Below, one piece after another: positions 16,397-25,300 of a stretch of DNA of 41,783 nucleotides (positions are counted from its first letter, which is position 1; the number at the start of each line of letters is the position of its first letter). Where the stretch lies: NCBI GenBank assembly GCA_031282325.1, contig JAITDY010000005.1, positions 1-41,783 on the forward strand, read 5' to 3'. Position numbers and translations under genes: made by a program. The stretch is from Lactobacillaceae bacterium. Lineage in GTDB: Bacteria; Bacillota; Bacilli; Lactobacillales; Lactobacillaceae. Below the pieces are notes generated by a model. That model was not told the DNA's origin, made no database searches, and was given only the letters and a program-made list of their open reading frames with translations.

Positions 16397-17356
16397 TTAA
16401 TACTCCTTCACCTCATTGATTTGTGTTTCCGTATATAACTGTATGGTTTCGTCATAATTTAATTTAAGTGATTTTTTAGCAGATCCCCAAAAATCAATAA
16501 AATCAATTAGCTTATCTGGATAATATCTATCATTATATGTTTCATCTAGAAAACTTATTATTGAATCAAATCTATTTTCTTCATCAGACAATTGAAAATA
16601 ATCAATATAATATTCATATATTGATTTCAATGCATCTAATTTTGGTTCATTAATTTTTAAAAAATTAAATCGTCTTTTAAATGCCTTGTCTTTAAGTAAA
16701 ATATTAACTTCGCTAGGAGTTGTTGCACCGATAATTTGTAAAGAACTATCTGTAATTATTGGTTTTAAAATATCTCCAGCTGATACACCTCCTTCTGTGT
16801 TTCCCAGATTTAATAAATTGTGTATTTCATCAAAAAATAATATTTCGCTGTTTATTTTGGAACTCTCAATAAGTTCATTTAATCTATTTTCAAATTCTCC
16901 GCGATATTTAGTATTAGCTACTAATTCACTTATTGAAATTATTTTAAAGGATTTTTTATAATTGTGTAAATAGTTATTAATTAATGATGTTTTTCCTACA
17001 CCAGGTTCTCCCACAAGAATTACATTATTTTTATACTCACGATTTAAATATAAGTGAATCATTTGTATTTCTTTTTCCCGTTCAACTAATAATTTTTTAT
17101 TCAAAAAATTATTAGTATAAATGTCATTCTTATCAACTTGAATATCTGCTATATATTTTTGCATATCAGATTCTAAATTTTGTAAAAATATAAAAACATC
17201 TAGATTTGAAGCATTTGGTTCCTTTATTTTATATTCTACAATTTTTCGATCTAAATACGGCGAATCGACAATATATGTCATTGGAATTTTACCCTGCAAG
17301 GATTTTATAATTTTACCTTCATTAATATCATTCATAAGAGATAAAAATATTTTCAT
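16397..17356 (-). CDS. AAA+ ATPase of the ClpA/B/C D1 type, single domain, in the ThiF cluster
   Basis: This 319-residue protein has an N-terminal region of about 85 residues with no match that I recognise, then one AAA+ module like the first nucleotide-binding domain of ClpB/ClpC: VEREKEI, Walker A GEPGVGKT (116-123), a pore-loop-like KYRGEFENRL, Walker B ILFFDEIH (172-179), sensor GATT (210-213) and arginine finger RRF (228-230). There is no second AAA+ domain, no peptidase-binding loop and no Clp N-domain, so it is not a housekeeping chaperone. TTGGAGAC lies before the ATG. Sitting between the ThiF gene and the exporter gene, it may remodel the enzyme or its substrate. That is inference. 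Confidence 0.85.
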   Translation of the reverse strand: MKIFLSLMNDINEGKIIKSLQGKIPMTYIVDSPYLDRKIVEYKIKEPNASNLDVFIFLQNLESDMQKYIADIQVDKNDIYTNNFLNKKLLVEREKEIQMIHLYLNREYKNNVILVGEPGVGKTSLINNYLHNYKKSFKIISISELVANTKYRGEFENRLNELIESSKINSEILFFDEIHNLLNLGNTEGGVSAGDILKPIITDSSLQIIGATTPSEVNILLKDKAFKRRFNFLKINEPKLDALKSIYEYYIDYFQLSDEENRFDSIISFLDETYNDRYYPDKLIDFIDFWGSAKKSLKLNYDETIQLYTETQINEVKEY

Positions 17357-17379
17357 TAAAAGTCTCCAATCTATTTAAA

Positions 17380-18135
17380 TTAACCTAAATTAATTTTTTG
17401 TAAATCCCAGTCAGAAGTATTTAAAATAATTTGACTTTCAATTACATCGGATTTTTGTTTTTTCCCAATAAATTTAATAATTTCTACTTCCATCATTTTT
17501 GCAGACAAGGAATTATCTGTATCTACAATTGCGGAAATATTATTATCATTTAACTTTTTAATTTCTAAATTATCATTTTTAATATAATCTTCAGGAAACA
17601 ATTCATTAAAAGAACGTGTTTTCCCAGGTATTAATAATGGGCCTAAATAAATCTTACCTTGCGCGTATGGACTACCATATAATATTGGAGTACTAGTTTT
17701 ATCACTATATTCAGCCATCAATCGATGTATTTGCCCAATTGGTTTATCTGCTGCAACAACAATTAAATTAAAATTAATATTCTGAAATTCTGTGAATAGT
17801 TGTTCAACATTTTCTATATTCTGATTATGCCCTACGATTAAAGAATCGGGTGCTACTTCTTTTAGGTTTTTAACAGCCACATCAATTTTACTTAATCCAA
17901 TATCTTTTTCACGGTATAAAACTTGGCGACTGGTATTGCTTAATTCAATATAATCAAAATCAATCAGATGTATTTCCCCAACTCCAATTTGAGCAAGCCC
18001 TAATGATAAATATGAACCTACTCCTCCCGCGCCTAAAAGTAAAATTTTAGTTTTTTGTAAATCTTCTTGTAATTTAATCGCATCCCTTAAATCATTACCC
18101 GGTAAAATTGCAAAAATTTTGAATCTGGCGATCAT
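17380..18135 (-). CDS. E1/ThiF-like adenylating enzyme (C-terminal part of a split MccB-like protein)
   Basis: This 251-residue frame holds the adenylation domain of an E1/ThiF/MoeB-type enzyme: nucleotide-binding ILLLGAGGVGSYLS (residues 31-44), LIDFDYIELSNTSRQVLY (57-74, with the Asp, Asn, Arg, Gln set that binds ATP), Lys84, and VVAADKP (Asp130). The later YLGPLLIPGKTRSF region resembles MccB-type proteins, but the usual Cys is absent and I see no CxxC zinc pairs. Such enzymes activate a peptide C-terminus with ATP. The sequence before residue 5 belongs to the upstream frame: the family motif YDRQI...NF...LPG is split between the two frames at a T5 run. The ATG at 18135 has no good ribosome site. 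Confidence 0.85.
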   Translation of the reverse strand: MIARFKIFAILPGNDLRDAIKLQEDLQKTKILLLGAGGVGSYLSLGLAQIGVGEIHLIDFDYIELSNTSRQVLYREKDIGLSKIDVAVKNLKEVAPDSLIVGHNQNIENVEQLFTEFQNINFNLIVVAADKPIGQIHRLMAEYSDKTSTPILYGSPYAQGKIYLGPLLIPGKTRSFNELFPEDYIKNDNLEIKKLNDNNISAIVDTDNSLSAKMMEVEIIKFIGKKQKSDVIESQIILNTSDWDLQKINLG

Positions 18136-18445
18136 ACTTTGACAATTGTTTGGTTGTTAATGATGTTTCAATTTTTGCAATATCAATATACTTTTTAATT
18201 ATATTATTTGTTAAAAGAAGTTCAATAAATTCTTTCGGGTCATCCAATTCGATACTTTGTTCCAATAACTTTTGAATCATTTCATCTTGCGTAATTGGAA
18301 TTTTAAATATAGTTAACACTGCTATAAAAAGATCTTTATCATTAACGCCGATCTCAACATTTTTTTCAAGTGGCAACGATATGTGTAAATTACCGTTGGG
18401 CATTTGAAATATATGTATGCTACTTATTATTTTATATTTATCCAT
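18095..18445 (-). CDS. RRE-like N-terminal part of the split ThiF-like enzyme
   Basis: This 116-residue frame has several short strands (YKIISSIHIFQMPNGNLHISL) followed by helices (DEMIQKLLEQS, DDPKEFIELLLTNNIIKKY). This is the pattern of the PqqD-like RiPP recognition element or peptide clamp that opens MccB-type enzymes. It ends LSKYDRQIQNF and then leaves the family frame; KYDRQI is the classical start of the ThiF domain, and the matching continuation (AILPGND, LQEDLQKTKILLLGAGG) lies in the +1 frame. It starts at an ATG with AAAGGA 9-10 nt upstream. Joined, the two frames would give about 355 residues, the MccB length. Either a real frameshift, a sequencing error or recoding separates them. 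Confidence 0.75.
   Translation of the reverse strand: MDKYKIISSIHIFQMPNGNLHISLPLEKNVEIGVNDKDLFIAVLTIFKIPITQDEMIQKLLEQSIELDDPKEFIELLLTNNIIKKYIDIAKIETSLTTKQLSKYDRQIQNFCNFTG
18112..18116 (-). other. Frameshift site inside the ThiF-like gene
   Basis: The minus-strand sequence here is CAAAATTTTTGCA. With five T the RRE frame runs into a stop at 18095. With four T (or a +1 slip) it reads QNF-AILPGND and joins the adenylation domain. The A4T5 tract is a typical spot for indel error, phase variation or polymerase slippage. Confidence 0.6.
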
Positions 18446-18469
18446 CTTAATTATCCTTTTTTAATAAAA

Positions 18470-18513
18470 TTGGAATTAGTAATCAATTTTTACGATTTGA
18501 TTACTAATTCCAA
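18470..18513 (-). promoter_or_regulatory. Perfect 17-bp hairpin between peptide gene and RRE/ThiF gene
   Basis: ttggaattagtaatcaa (18470-18486) and ttgattactaattccaa (18497-18513) are exact inverted complements with a 10-nt loop. The hairpin begins 6 bp after the stop codon of the peptide gene and ends about 24 bp before the enzyme start codon. In microcin C operons a hairpin in the same place partly terminates transcription and stabilises the short peptide mRNA, so that peptide greatly exceeds enzyme. Confidence 0.75.
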
Positions 18514-18519
18514 AAAATT

Positions 18520-18618
18520 TTATGGATTGCTTCTTGCAAAACGAACTGCTGTATTTGATTTTGTAGATGCATTTTTTATGGTTATATTCTTAACCATTAT
18601 TTTAACGTTTGTTTTCAT
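18520..18618 (-). CDS. Putative 32-residue precursor peptide of the ThiF cluster
   Basis: On the minus strand an ATG at 18618-18616 opens a 33-codon frame ending TAA at 18522-18520. The peptide is basic and polar, with no Cys and only one aromatic residue (Phe27). It begins MKTNVKIM, is rich in Lys, Asn and Thr in the middle, and ends VRFARSNP. A second ATG lies at codon 8. Upstream is only a weak TGGA for the ribosome, about 9 nt from the ATG. Position is the main support: first in an operon with an RRE-containing ThiF enzyme, separated from it by a perfect hairpin, exactly as mccA is in microcin C operons. Unlike MccA it ends in Pro, with Asn second to last. Function is inferred. Confidence 0.6.
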   Translation of the reverse strand: MKTNVKIMVKNITIKNASTKSNTAVRFARSNP

Positions 18619-18700
18619 TTAGTTTATCCATTCAATTATTTAAATAAATATTTAACAAGTTAATTATACACTATTAAACTAATAAAATATTTATGAAGAA
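18619..18700 (-). promoter_or_regulatory. Probable promoter region of the peptide-ThiF operon
   Basis: The minus-strand sequence GTGTATAATTAAC, about 45 bp upstream of the peptide ATG, holds a consensus TATAAT -10. No good -35 is visible 16-18 bp upstream, so activity may need an activator or be weak. Confidence 0.4.
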
Positions 18701-18703
18701 TCC

Positions 18704-18725
18704 ATTATATTTATTTAAATATAAT
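18704..18725. repeat. 22-bp perfect AT-only palindrome after rexA
   Basis: attatatttatttaaatataat reads as 10-bp arms around tt/aa and consists only of A and T. It begins 10 bp past the rexA stop codon and lies upstream of the peptide operon promoter. It could be a protein-binding operator for the cluster; as a terminator it would be very weak. Confidence 0.4.
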
Positions 18726-18734
18726 CCACTTCTT

Positions 18735-21700
18735 TTAGAGATTTACTAAATCAACAACTTCATGAGCAGATAGAAAAATAATGTACTTATGCTTTACAAC
18801 GTATTCAGGATAAATTTCTTCTAATGAACGAGAATATAAATCTAACTGTCCTTTATAATTTTGAACTAATTTATTTATTCTTTGAGAAAATTCATTTGAA
18901 TTTTTGTTCTTAGGAAACCAATTCGTTTTGTAATCAAAAAGTGTAATTTCTTTTTTATTTTCATCGATGAAAAAGCCATCATACTGTCCATGAATTAGAA
19001 CTTGATCATCTTCATAAAAATTCCCGCTATTGCCTAATTCTGTAGCCGAAATTAAAAGTGAAAAGGCTCGTTCTCTTTGCAAGGTCTTTTGATTTTCTTT
19101 AATTTCACTTGCTAAAGAAGTATTTAAAAACCATTCAATATTATTCAAATTTACATCTCTATATTCTTTGGATAAATCTTTTAAATATTGTTCATTTATT
19201 TCCCTAGACCAATCAATTTTTTGTAAGACAGCATGAGTATCAGTACCAGCAATAGCAGCATCATTGATTTCAGGATTATCTTGCATAAATTGCGGGATTG
19301 CAATTTCATTATTGTCCATAAATGAATAACTAATTTTTTCATCTTCTAAATTACTTTCAAAAGCATTTTTGGCTTCAGATACACTAGCAGTTGCATTTAC
19401 ATTCGTTGCATCTTCAAAAAGATATTTTTGATTTAATTGTTCTTTAATATTTTCTATTTCTTTAGACGAAATTTGTAAAATATTTTTAGTATTTAAATAG
19501 TTATTTTGAATCAGTTGTTCATTCTGTTCTGAATTATTTTTTTGAAAAACTTCAATAGAAAAATTAATATCTGGACCAGGAACTGTTTTTTCAGGCATGG
19601 CATCTGATAATTTATTTGCTTGCAAAGCAGTTTGGCCAATACGAGTATGGTACAAAACCATACCCATAAAATCTAAATAATTATTAGTGTCCATTCTTTT
19701 ATTTAACGATATTGTCTGATCCCAAGTATTATCGACAGCGCCCCATTTTTCTTGGATTGTTTCCATAGGGGTTTGATCTTTTTTTATCGTATAAGAGCCA
19801 GAAACATAGAGCTGATTTTCTGCACGCGTTAAAGCAACATACAATAACCTCAATTCTTCTGATAGAGATCCCTGATTAAGATCTTGTACAATAAATGGAC
19901 GTGCAATTGATGATATTTTTATATTTTTATCGCGATCTACTACTTGAACTGATGCACCAGTTTTATTATCAAAAATAAAGATTTGATCCTTATCTCTGGT
20001 ATTAAATTTTTTGTTGCTATTAAACAAAAAAACAACTGGAAATTCTAATCCTTTCGAGGAATGAATCGTCATTAATTTCACGCCTTTATTCGCATTTGGT
20101 GGAATAACTTCAGCTATATCATTATTTTGATTCAACTGTAATTCAATATATCGAATGAATTGAAATAAACCAATAAAATTACTTCGAGAAAACTGCTTAG
20201 CTAATTCATATAAAGAATTCAAATTAGCTTCTCTTTGCGAACCGTTTTTCATTCCTGTAACAAATTCTAACCAATTAGTTCTTGAGTAGATTTCTAAAAT
20301 TAAATTATCAATTTTATTTTCTTGAGCACTTAAGATAAAATATTGTAAATCATTTAAAAATAATTCGATTTTAGGATTATTTTTTCTAGACTTTAAAACT
20401 GCATCATAAAAATCATCATTAAAGTCCGCATTCAATCTAATTTCAGATAATTCAATTTCATTTAATCCATACATTGGTGAACGTAAAACAGCAACCAAAG
20501 GAATATCTTGATGCGGGTTATCGACAATATTTAAATAATTTAAAATGATTGAAACTTCAATCGATTTATAATATCCATCTTGATTACTATAATTTACTGG
20601 TATATTTCTTAAGTTAAACTCCGCAATTAAATTATCAAATCCGTTTCGAGACCGCCCTAAAATGGCAATATCATTATATGAGTATTGACCATTAGCAACT
20701 ATTTCTTCAATCTTATCAACAACTTGTATAACTTGAGTGGGAGTTTCTGAATTTGATAATTCATCATCATTTTCCTCGCTTTGTTCGTCATTTTTATCTG
20801 AAAAAGAAAGTAAAAATTGAACTTGAGAATCTATTTTAGCTTTATTTTTATTTCCAAAGCGTAGATCGTGTCCATCATTTTTATAATCAACACCACCGAT
20901 TTTTTCATCCATAATGTAATCAAAAATTAAATTAGAAAAATCTAGGATATCTCTGGTGGAACGAAAATTATCTGATAATTGTAAAGCTTTATTATTGCTA
21001 TCGGGTAATAAATAATTTTTAAATCTATTATTAAATAATTCAGGTTCTGCCTGTCTAAAACGATAAATACTCTGCTTAATGTCACCAATGGCAAAAAGAT
21101 GATCTCCGGCAACATCCTCGATAATTTTTTCCTGTAGAGGATTTATATCTTGAAACTCATCGACCATAACTTCTACATATTGCTCTCTTATTAAACTTTG
21201 AACTTCTTTGTTTTCAACTAAATTAAGAGCATATCTTTCTAAATCAGAAAAATCAATTACCGAATCCTGAACTTTTCGATCATTAAATTCTTGGATAAAA
21301 TCTTTTAAAATTCTCACGATACTGTTTAAAATCTCTTTTGATTTATCACGAATAATTTTAGTATCAGCTTCATTTAAGAAAAATATTTCCTTTAAATTTG
21401 AAGATATTGCATCAACTTCTTTTTTTAAGATCTTGACTTCTTCTTTAAAAGGTTTGTATTCTTTTTTACTTACACTCGATAATTTTCCAATCTTGTCTGA
21501 TAAAACCTTTACGAGTAAATCCCAGTCTTTGTTTTCTAAAGCGTTAAGAATATTTTCTAGATATTCTTTAATCTGTGGGGTCTCCAATATTTTCCTAAAT
21601 ACTTCATCTTCACTATTTAAATCAGATTCTAACATTTCATATTTTGTTAATGCAGACTTCAATTTATTTTGTTCTGCTAAAACCAAATCTGATTCAAATA

Positions 21701-22388
21701 TTTTATTTAACTCCAAATTATAGTAATTGTATAAATCATTATCCATCCACTTTTCAAAATCTACTTTAGACATTGCTGTAGGATATAATTTATCAACAAT
21801 TAATTGTTTTAATCCATTTGGTTGTTCAAGGGTTCCAAAATTTCTTACTACATTTAAAAACCATTCATTTTCAGAAGATTTATAATAATTTCCAAATAAT
21901 TCATCAGTTACTTGATTGGCCAGCATTTTTTGTTGAACTGTATCACCCAATATTTGATAGCCCGGTTCTAAATCGACTTCTAAATAATCATAGTAATCAT
22001 CAATTATTGAACCAGCGAATGAATCAATTGTAGTTATTCGAGCTGAAGGTAAATAAACCAATTGTCTTTCAATTAGGCTAATTAAAGTAGAATTAACTGG
22101 TTTTTCTTTTCGAAGTCTGTCAACTTCCTCACGTAAACCCTGTTCAATTTTTATTTTCATCGATTCAGCAGCCTGTCTGGTAAAAGTAATAATAAGTAAT
22201 TCTTCTATATCTACATGCTGTTCAGAAATAGCTCTAATTACTCGATTAACAAGAGTGGCTGTTTTACCAGAGCCTGCTGATGCACTAACAATTAAACTTC
22301 CTCTGGAAACTTTATTTTTTTTAGAAGCATCTTCATATCCGATCGGATAGTCAATTATTTTTTGTTGATCAAGAGTTGCTTGAACCAT
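18735..22388 (-). CDS. addA: ATP-dependent helicase/nuclease subunit A
   Basis: This 1217-residue protein is the UvrD-type helicase-nuclease of the AddAB/RexAB complex, the Gram-positive counterpart of RecBCD, which resects double-strand breaks for homologous recombination. Walker A is SASAGSGKTATLVNRV (residues 35-50), Walker B is MVDEFQDINPLQ, and helicase motifs continue with LRLLYVALTRAENQLYV. The C-terminal PD-(D/E)XK nuclease shows QYDGFF and LFDYKTNW in the last 90 residues. The start at 22388 overlaps the end of the rexB gene by 20 bp, so the two are translationally coupled; GGAG lies just upstream. In lactic acid bacteria the gene is usually called rexA. Confidence 0.95.
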   Translation of the reverse strand: MVQATLDQQKIIDYPIGYEDASKKNKVSRGSLIVSASAGSGKTATLVNRVIRAISEQHVDIEELLIITFTRQAAESMKIKIEQGLREEVDRLRKEKPVNSTLISLIERQLVYLPSARITTIDSFAGSIIDDYYDYLEVDLEPGYQILGDTVQQKMLANQVTDELFGNYYKSSENEWFLNVVRNFGTLEQPNGLKQLIVDKLYPTAMSKVDFEKWMDNDLYNYYNLELNKIFESDLVLAEQNKLKSALTKYEMLESDLNSEDEVFRKILETPQIKEYLENILNALENKDWDLLVKVLSDKIGKLSSVSKKEYKPFKEEVKILKKEVDAISSNLKEIFFLNEADTKIIRDKSKEILNSIVRILKDFIQEFNDRKVQDSVIDFSDLERYALNLVENKEVQSLIREQYVEVMVDEFQDINPLQEKIIEDVAGDHLFAIGDIKQSIYRFRQAEPELFNNRFKNYLLPDSNNKALQLSDNFRSTRDILDFSNLIFDYIMDEKIGGVDYKNDGHDLRFGNKNKAKIDSQVQFLLSFSDKNDEQSEENDDELSNSETPTQVIQVVDKIEEIVANGQYSYNDIAILGRSRNGFDNLIAEFNLRNIPVNYSNQDGYYKSIEVSIILNYLNIVDNPHQDIPLVAVLRSPMYGLNEIELSEIRLNADFNDDFYDAVLKSRKNNPKIELFLNDLQYFILSAQENKIDNLILEIYSRTNWLEFVTGMKNGSQREANLNSLYELAKQFSRSNFIGLFQFIRYIELQLNQNNDIAEVIPPNANKGVKLMTIHSSKGLEFPVVFLFNSNKKFNTRDKDQIFIFDNKTGASVQVVDRDKNIKISSIARPFIVQDLNQGSLSEELRLLYVALTRAENQLYVSGSYTIKKDQTPMETIQEKWGAVDNTWDQTISLNKRMDTNNYLDFMGMVLYHTRIGQTALQANKLSDAMPEKTVPGPDINFSIEVFQKNNSEQNEQLIQNNYLNTKNILQISSKEIENIKEQLNQKYLFEDATNVNATASVSEAKNAFESNLEDEKISYSFMDNNEIAIPQFMQDNPEINDAAIAGTDTHAVLQKIDWSREINEQYLKDLSKEYRDVNLNNIEWFLNTSLASEIKENQKTLQRERAFSLLISATELGNSGNFYEDDQVLIHGQYDGFFIDENKKEITLFDYKTNWFPKNKNSNEFSQRINKLVQNYKGQLDLYSRSLEEIYPEYVVKHKYIIFLSAHEVVDLVNL

Positions 22389-25300
22389 TTGTTGCTCCTT
22401 TTTCTTTTTTCACTTGATTATATTTATCCCCTAATTGAACATCAAACCTTGTAATATCTTTATAATCAGAGTATTTAATTCCATTATTCTGTCCATCTTT
22501 ATATGGTGCAATATCAAACTCGCCATTTAATATTTTTTTTGAGGCAGATATAATTTTCTCTTGTGCTATTTGCATATAATTTTGTAAATCGCTAGATGAA
22601 ATTACACTAACTCTTTTGCTTCTTTTGCTTAAAGGAAATAAGCTAGTTTCTGGAATAACATTTTCATTTAAAGATAGCCCCGAAGCTTTATCATCGTTAT
22701 CAATATATTTAGTATCTCCCTTTCCATCGCCAATTGATAATATTTGTGGCTTATTTTCAGCCTTAATGTAATCAGTAACTTTTTTCTGTCTGATTGGTAA
22801 AAATACTGCAGCTTGAATATTTATTTCTCGGCTACTATCTAGGATAGAATCTGCTGCTTTCCAATATGTTATTAACTGTAAATCCAATCCCGCATTTAAC
22901 TTATTTAGTTCGAATTTTTTACCATTAGTTTTATAATCAAAAATTACATAATTATCATTGATACTATCAATTCGATCGATTTTTCCTCTTAGCTCAATAG
23001 ATTTATCAATTTTTAAGGCCGGTATTTTAGTAGCTTCGCTACTACCAAAGCTACCAAATTCTTGTTCTACGAATATAGTTTTATCGTTTGTTACTAAAGC
23101 AATATCTCGCATCTGCTTTAAAAATTTTTTTAGGTCTTTTTTTAAATAAATTTCAATGGTTTTATTTTCTTCATTAGAAGCTAAAACTTTTAAAGCAGGG
23201 TTCTCATTGATCATTAAATCTAATTGAACACTATTATCGAATAATTGATTAAATTCAGATTCATCACTGTAATCTTTTAAGGACTGGTCATTATTTCTCA
23301 GTACATTAAAAACACTTTGCAAACCTGCATGAAAATAACTACCAATATTAGCAGTATTTATTTCTTGTTTAACTCTTTTATTTATTTTTAATCCATATTT
23401 CAAGAAATAATCGTACGGATTCCTATAGTACTGCTCAATTCCTGAAATTGAAATATTAATTAGATCACCAAAAAGCTGTTTGGCAATTTCTGAACCAATA
23501 TACACAACATCATTATTGTAATCAACAAAAAGATTTTGCTTTAGTTTCAATTCTTTAATAATTGTACTTAAATTTAATAAATTATTTCTTTTTAATGCCA
23601 AAAGGTGTCCATTTAATATATTTATCGAATAACTTCTATCTATTAATTCTTTAATATTTTCAGGATGAATACTATACCTATTTATCTCAACATCAAAGAC
23701 AGCTGCTAATCTTTTAACATATTGGGACATTTCTAATTTAACGCCTGATGAATCAGCATTTGAAAATGAAATATATATTTTTTCATTGGAAGTTAATAGG
23801 GCTTGGTAAAATAACAAATTTTCTGAGGCCATTTTTTGTTTAGATGAATCCTGCAAATATTTATTACTAAATAATTCCTTTTTAAAAATAAATTCCCTAT
23901 CTAAGTCATTAATAATTGATTTTGTTTTACTTATAGCTGGAATAGCTTGGCTTGTTGCTCCGATCATAAAAGTTACTTTATAAGTAGTAGATTGAACCGC
24001 TCCGCTTTCAGAAATTCTAACGCCGTCTAATTTATTAGGTACGCCAGTAAAACTGGAGATTGAAAAACTAGATTTAATTATATTAATCATAGTTTCTTTT
24101 TCAAAATTATTTGAGCCATACAAAAAAACAATTTCGTCAGCTAGCTTTACAAAATTATTCCAAACCTCTTGTTCGGTTTCAGAACTCTGTTTATTTATTA
24201 CCCCTTTAGATATTAAAAATTGAATAAAACTAGTTAAAAAATCGTAATTAGTATCACTATTTTTTATAATATTTTTTAATTCAAGAATTAATTCTTGAAT
24301 AAATGTTTTTAATTCATTTGCATTTTCATTTATTTTTTGAGATAAAAACGAAGAACTAATTTCTTCTTCATCAAAATTATAATCAGTTTTATAAAGTTGA
24401 AAAGTATCTATAGAATTCCAATCAAAATTGATATTTTGGCTTAATAAATAATTTTCAACCAAATATAAGGTATTCAAAAACTTATCGCGTGACCAGTTTT
24501 CAGGAATCAACAGTCCTGTTTTTAAAACACACATTAAATCATTATATTGAAAATTTAAAAAACCATGAGTTAATATTCCATTAATTAACTCAGCAATCGG
24601 ATGAATATTCATTTTACTATCTAAATCTAGAAATATTGGAATATTATATTGATTAAAAAAATTTTGTACGATACTAGAATATGGATTTAAATCTCTAGCT
24701 AAAATTAAAATATCTTTATATCTAATAGTTCCATCCTTGGTAATTTTTTTAATTTCGTTGGCTACAAACTCTAACTCTGCTTCTTTAGTATCGGATGATA
24801 TTATTTTTAAATCACTAATACTTTTATTGCCGGAATATCCCTGATTCTCTAATTCAGTCCATACTTGTTCTATTTTTTCTATGGTATCGGAAATATTACG
24901 TTTTTCCGCTATAAATTCACTTTTTCCACCTAGTTGTTTAACCAATTGATTGGGCTTATAAAAAAGTTGCCCTTCTGTAAAATCTGTTTCATTGCCAATT
25001 AATCCAATAGTTACATCAGTTTTTTGAGAAATAGCTAAAATAACTCTCTTTTCGGATTCAGTAAAATTTGAAAAACCTTCAAAATAAAAATGCATATTTG
25101 AAAAATAACTATTATTTTCATTAAAAAAATTCGCCAAATAATCCAACGTATCATTTAAAAGCATTATTTCTTTTTCTTGAAAAACTTCATTTACCAGACT
25201 TAATAAATTACTAAGTGATAATAATTTCATTGAAAGTGAGTCAGTTGCGTTTTTTGAAGCGCTAATTAATTCTGATGAACTAATTGATGAGTTTTTAAAT

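Noticed and set aside
18105-18120. Programmed -1 frameshift at A AAT TTT in the ThiF gene
   Set aside because: A -1 slip at this heptamer leads to a different frame; the adenylation domain needs +1 (or -2).
18404-18622. Plus-strand 72-codon hydrophobic ORF opposite the peptide gene
   Set aside because: It spans the perfect hairpin and the start of the RRE gene, has no ribosome-binding site, and the minus-strand reading has operon support.
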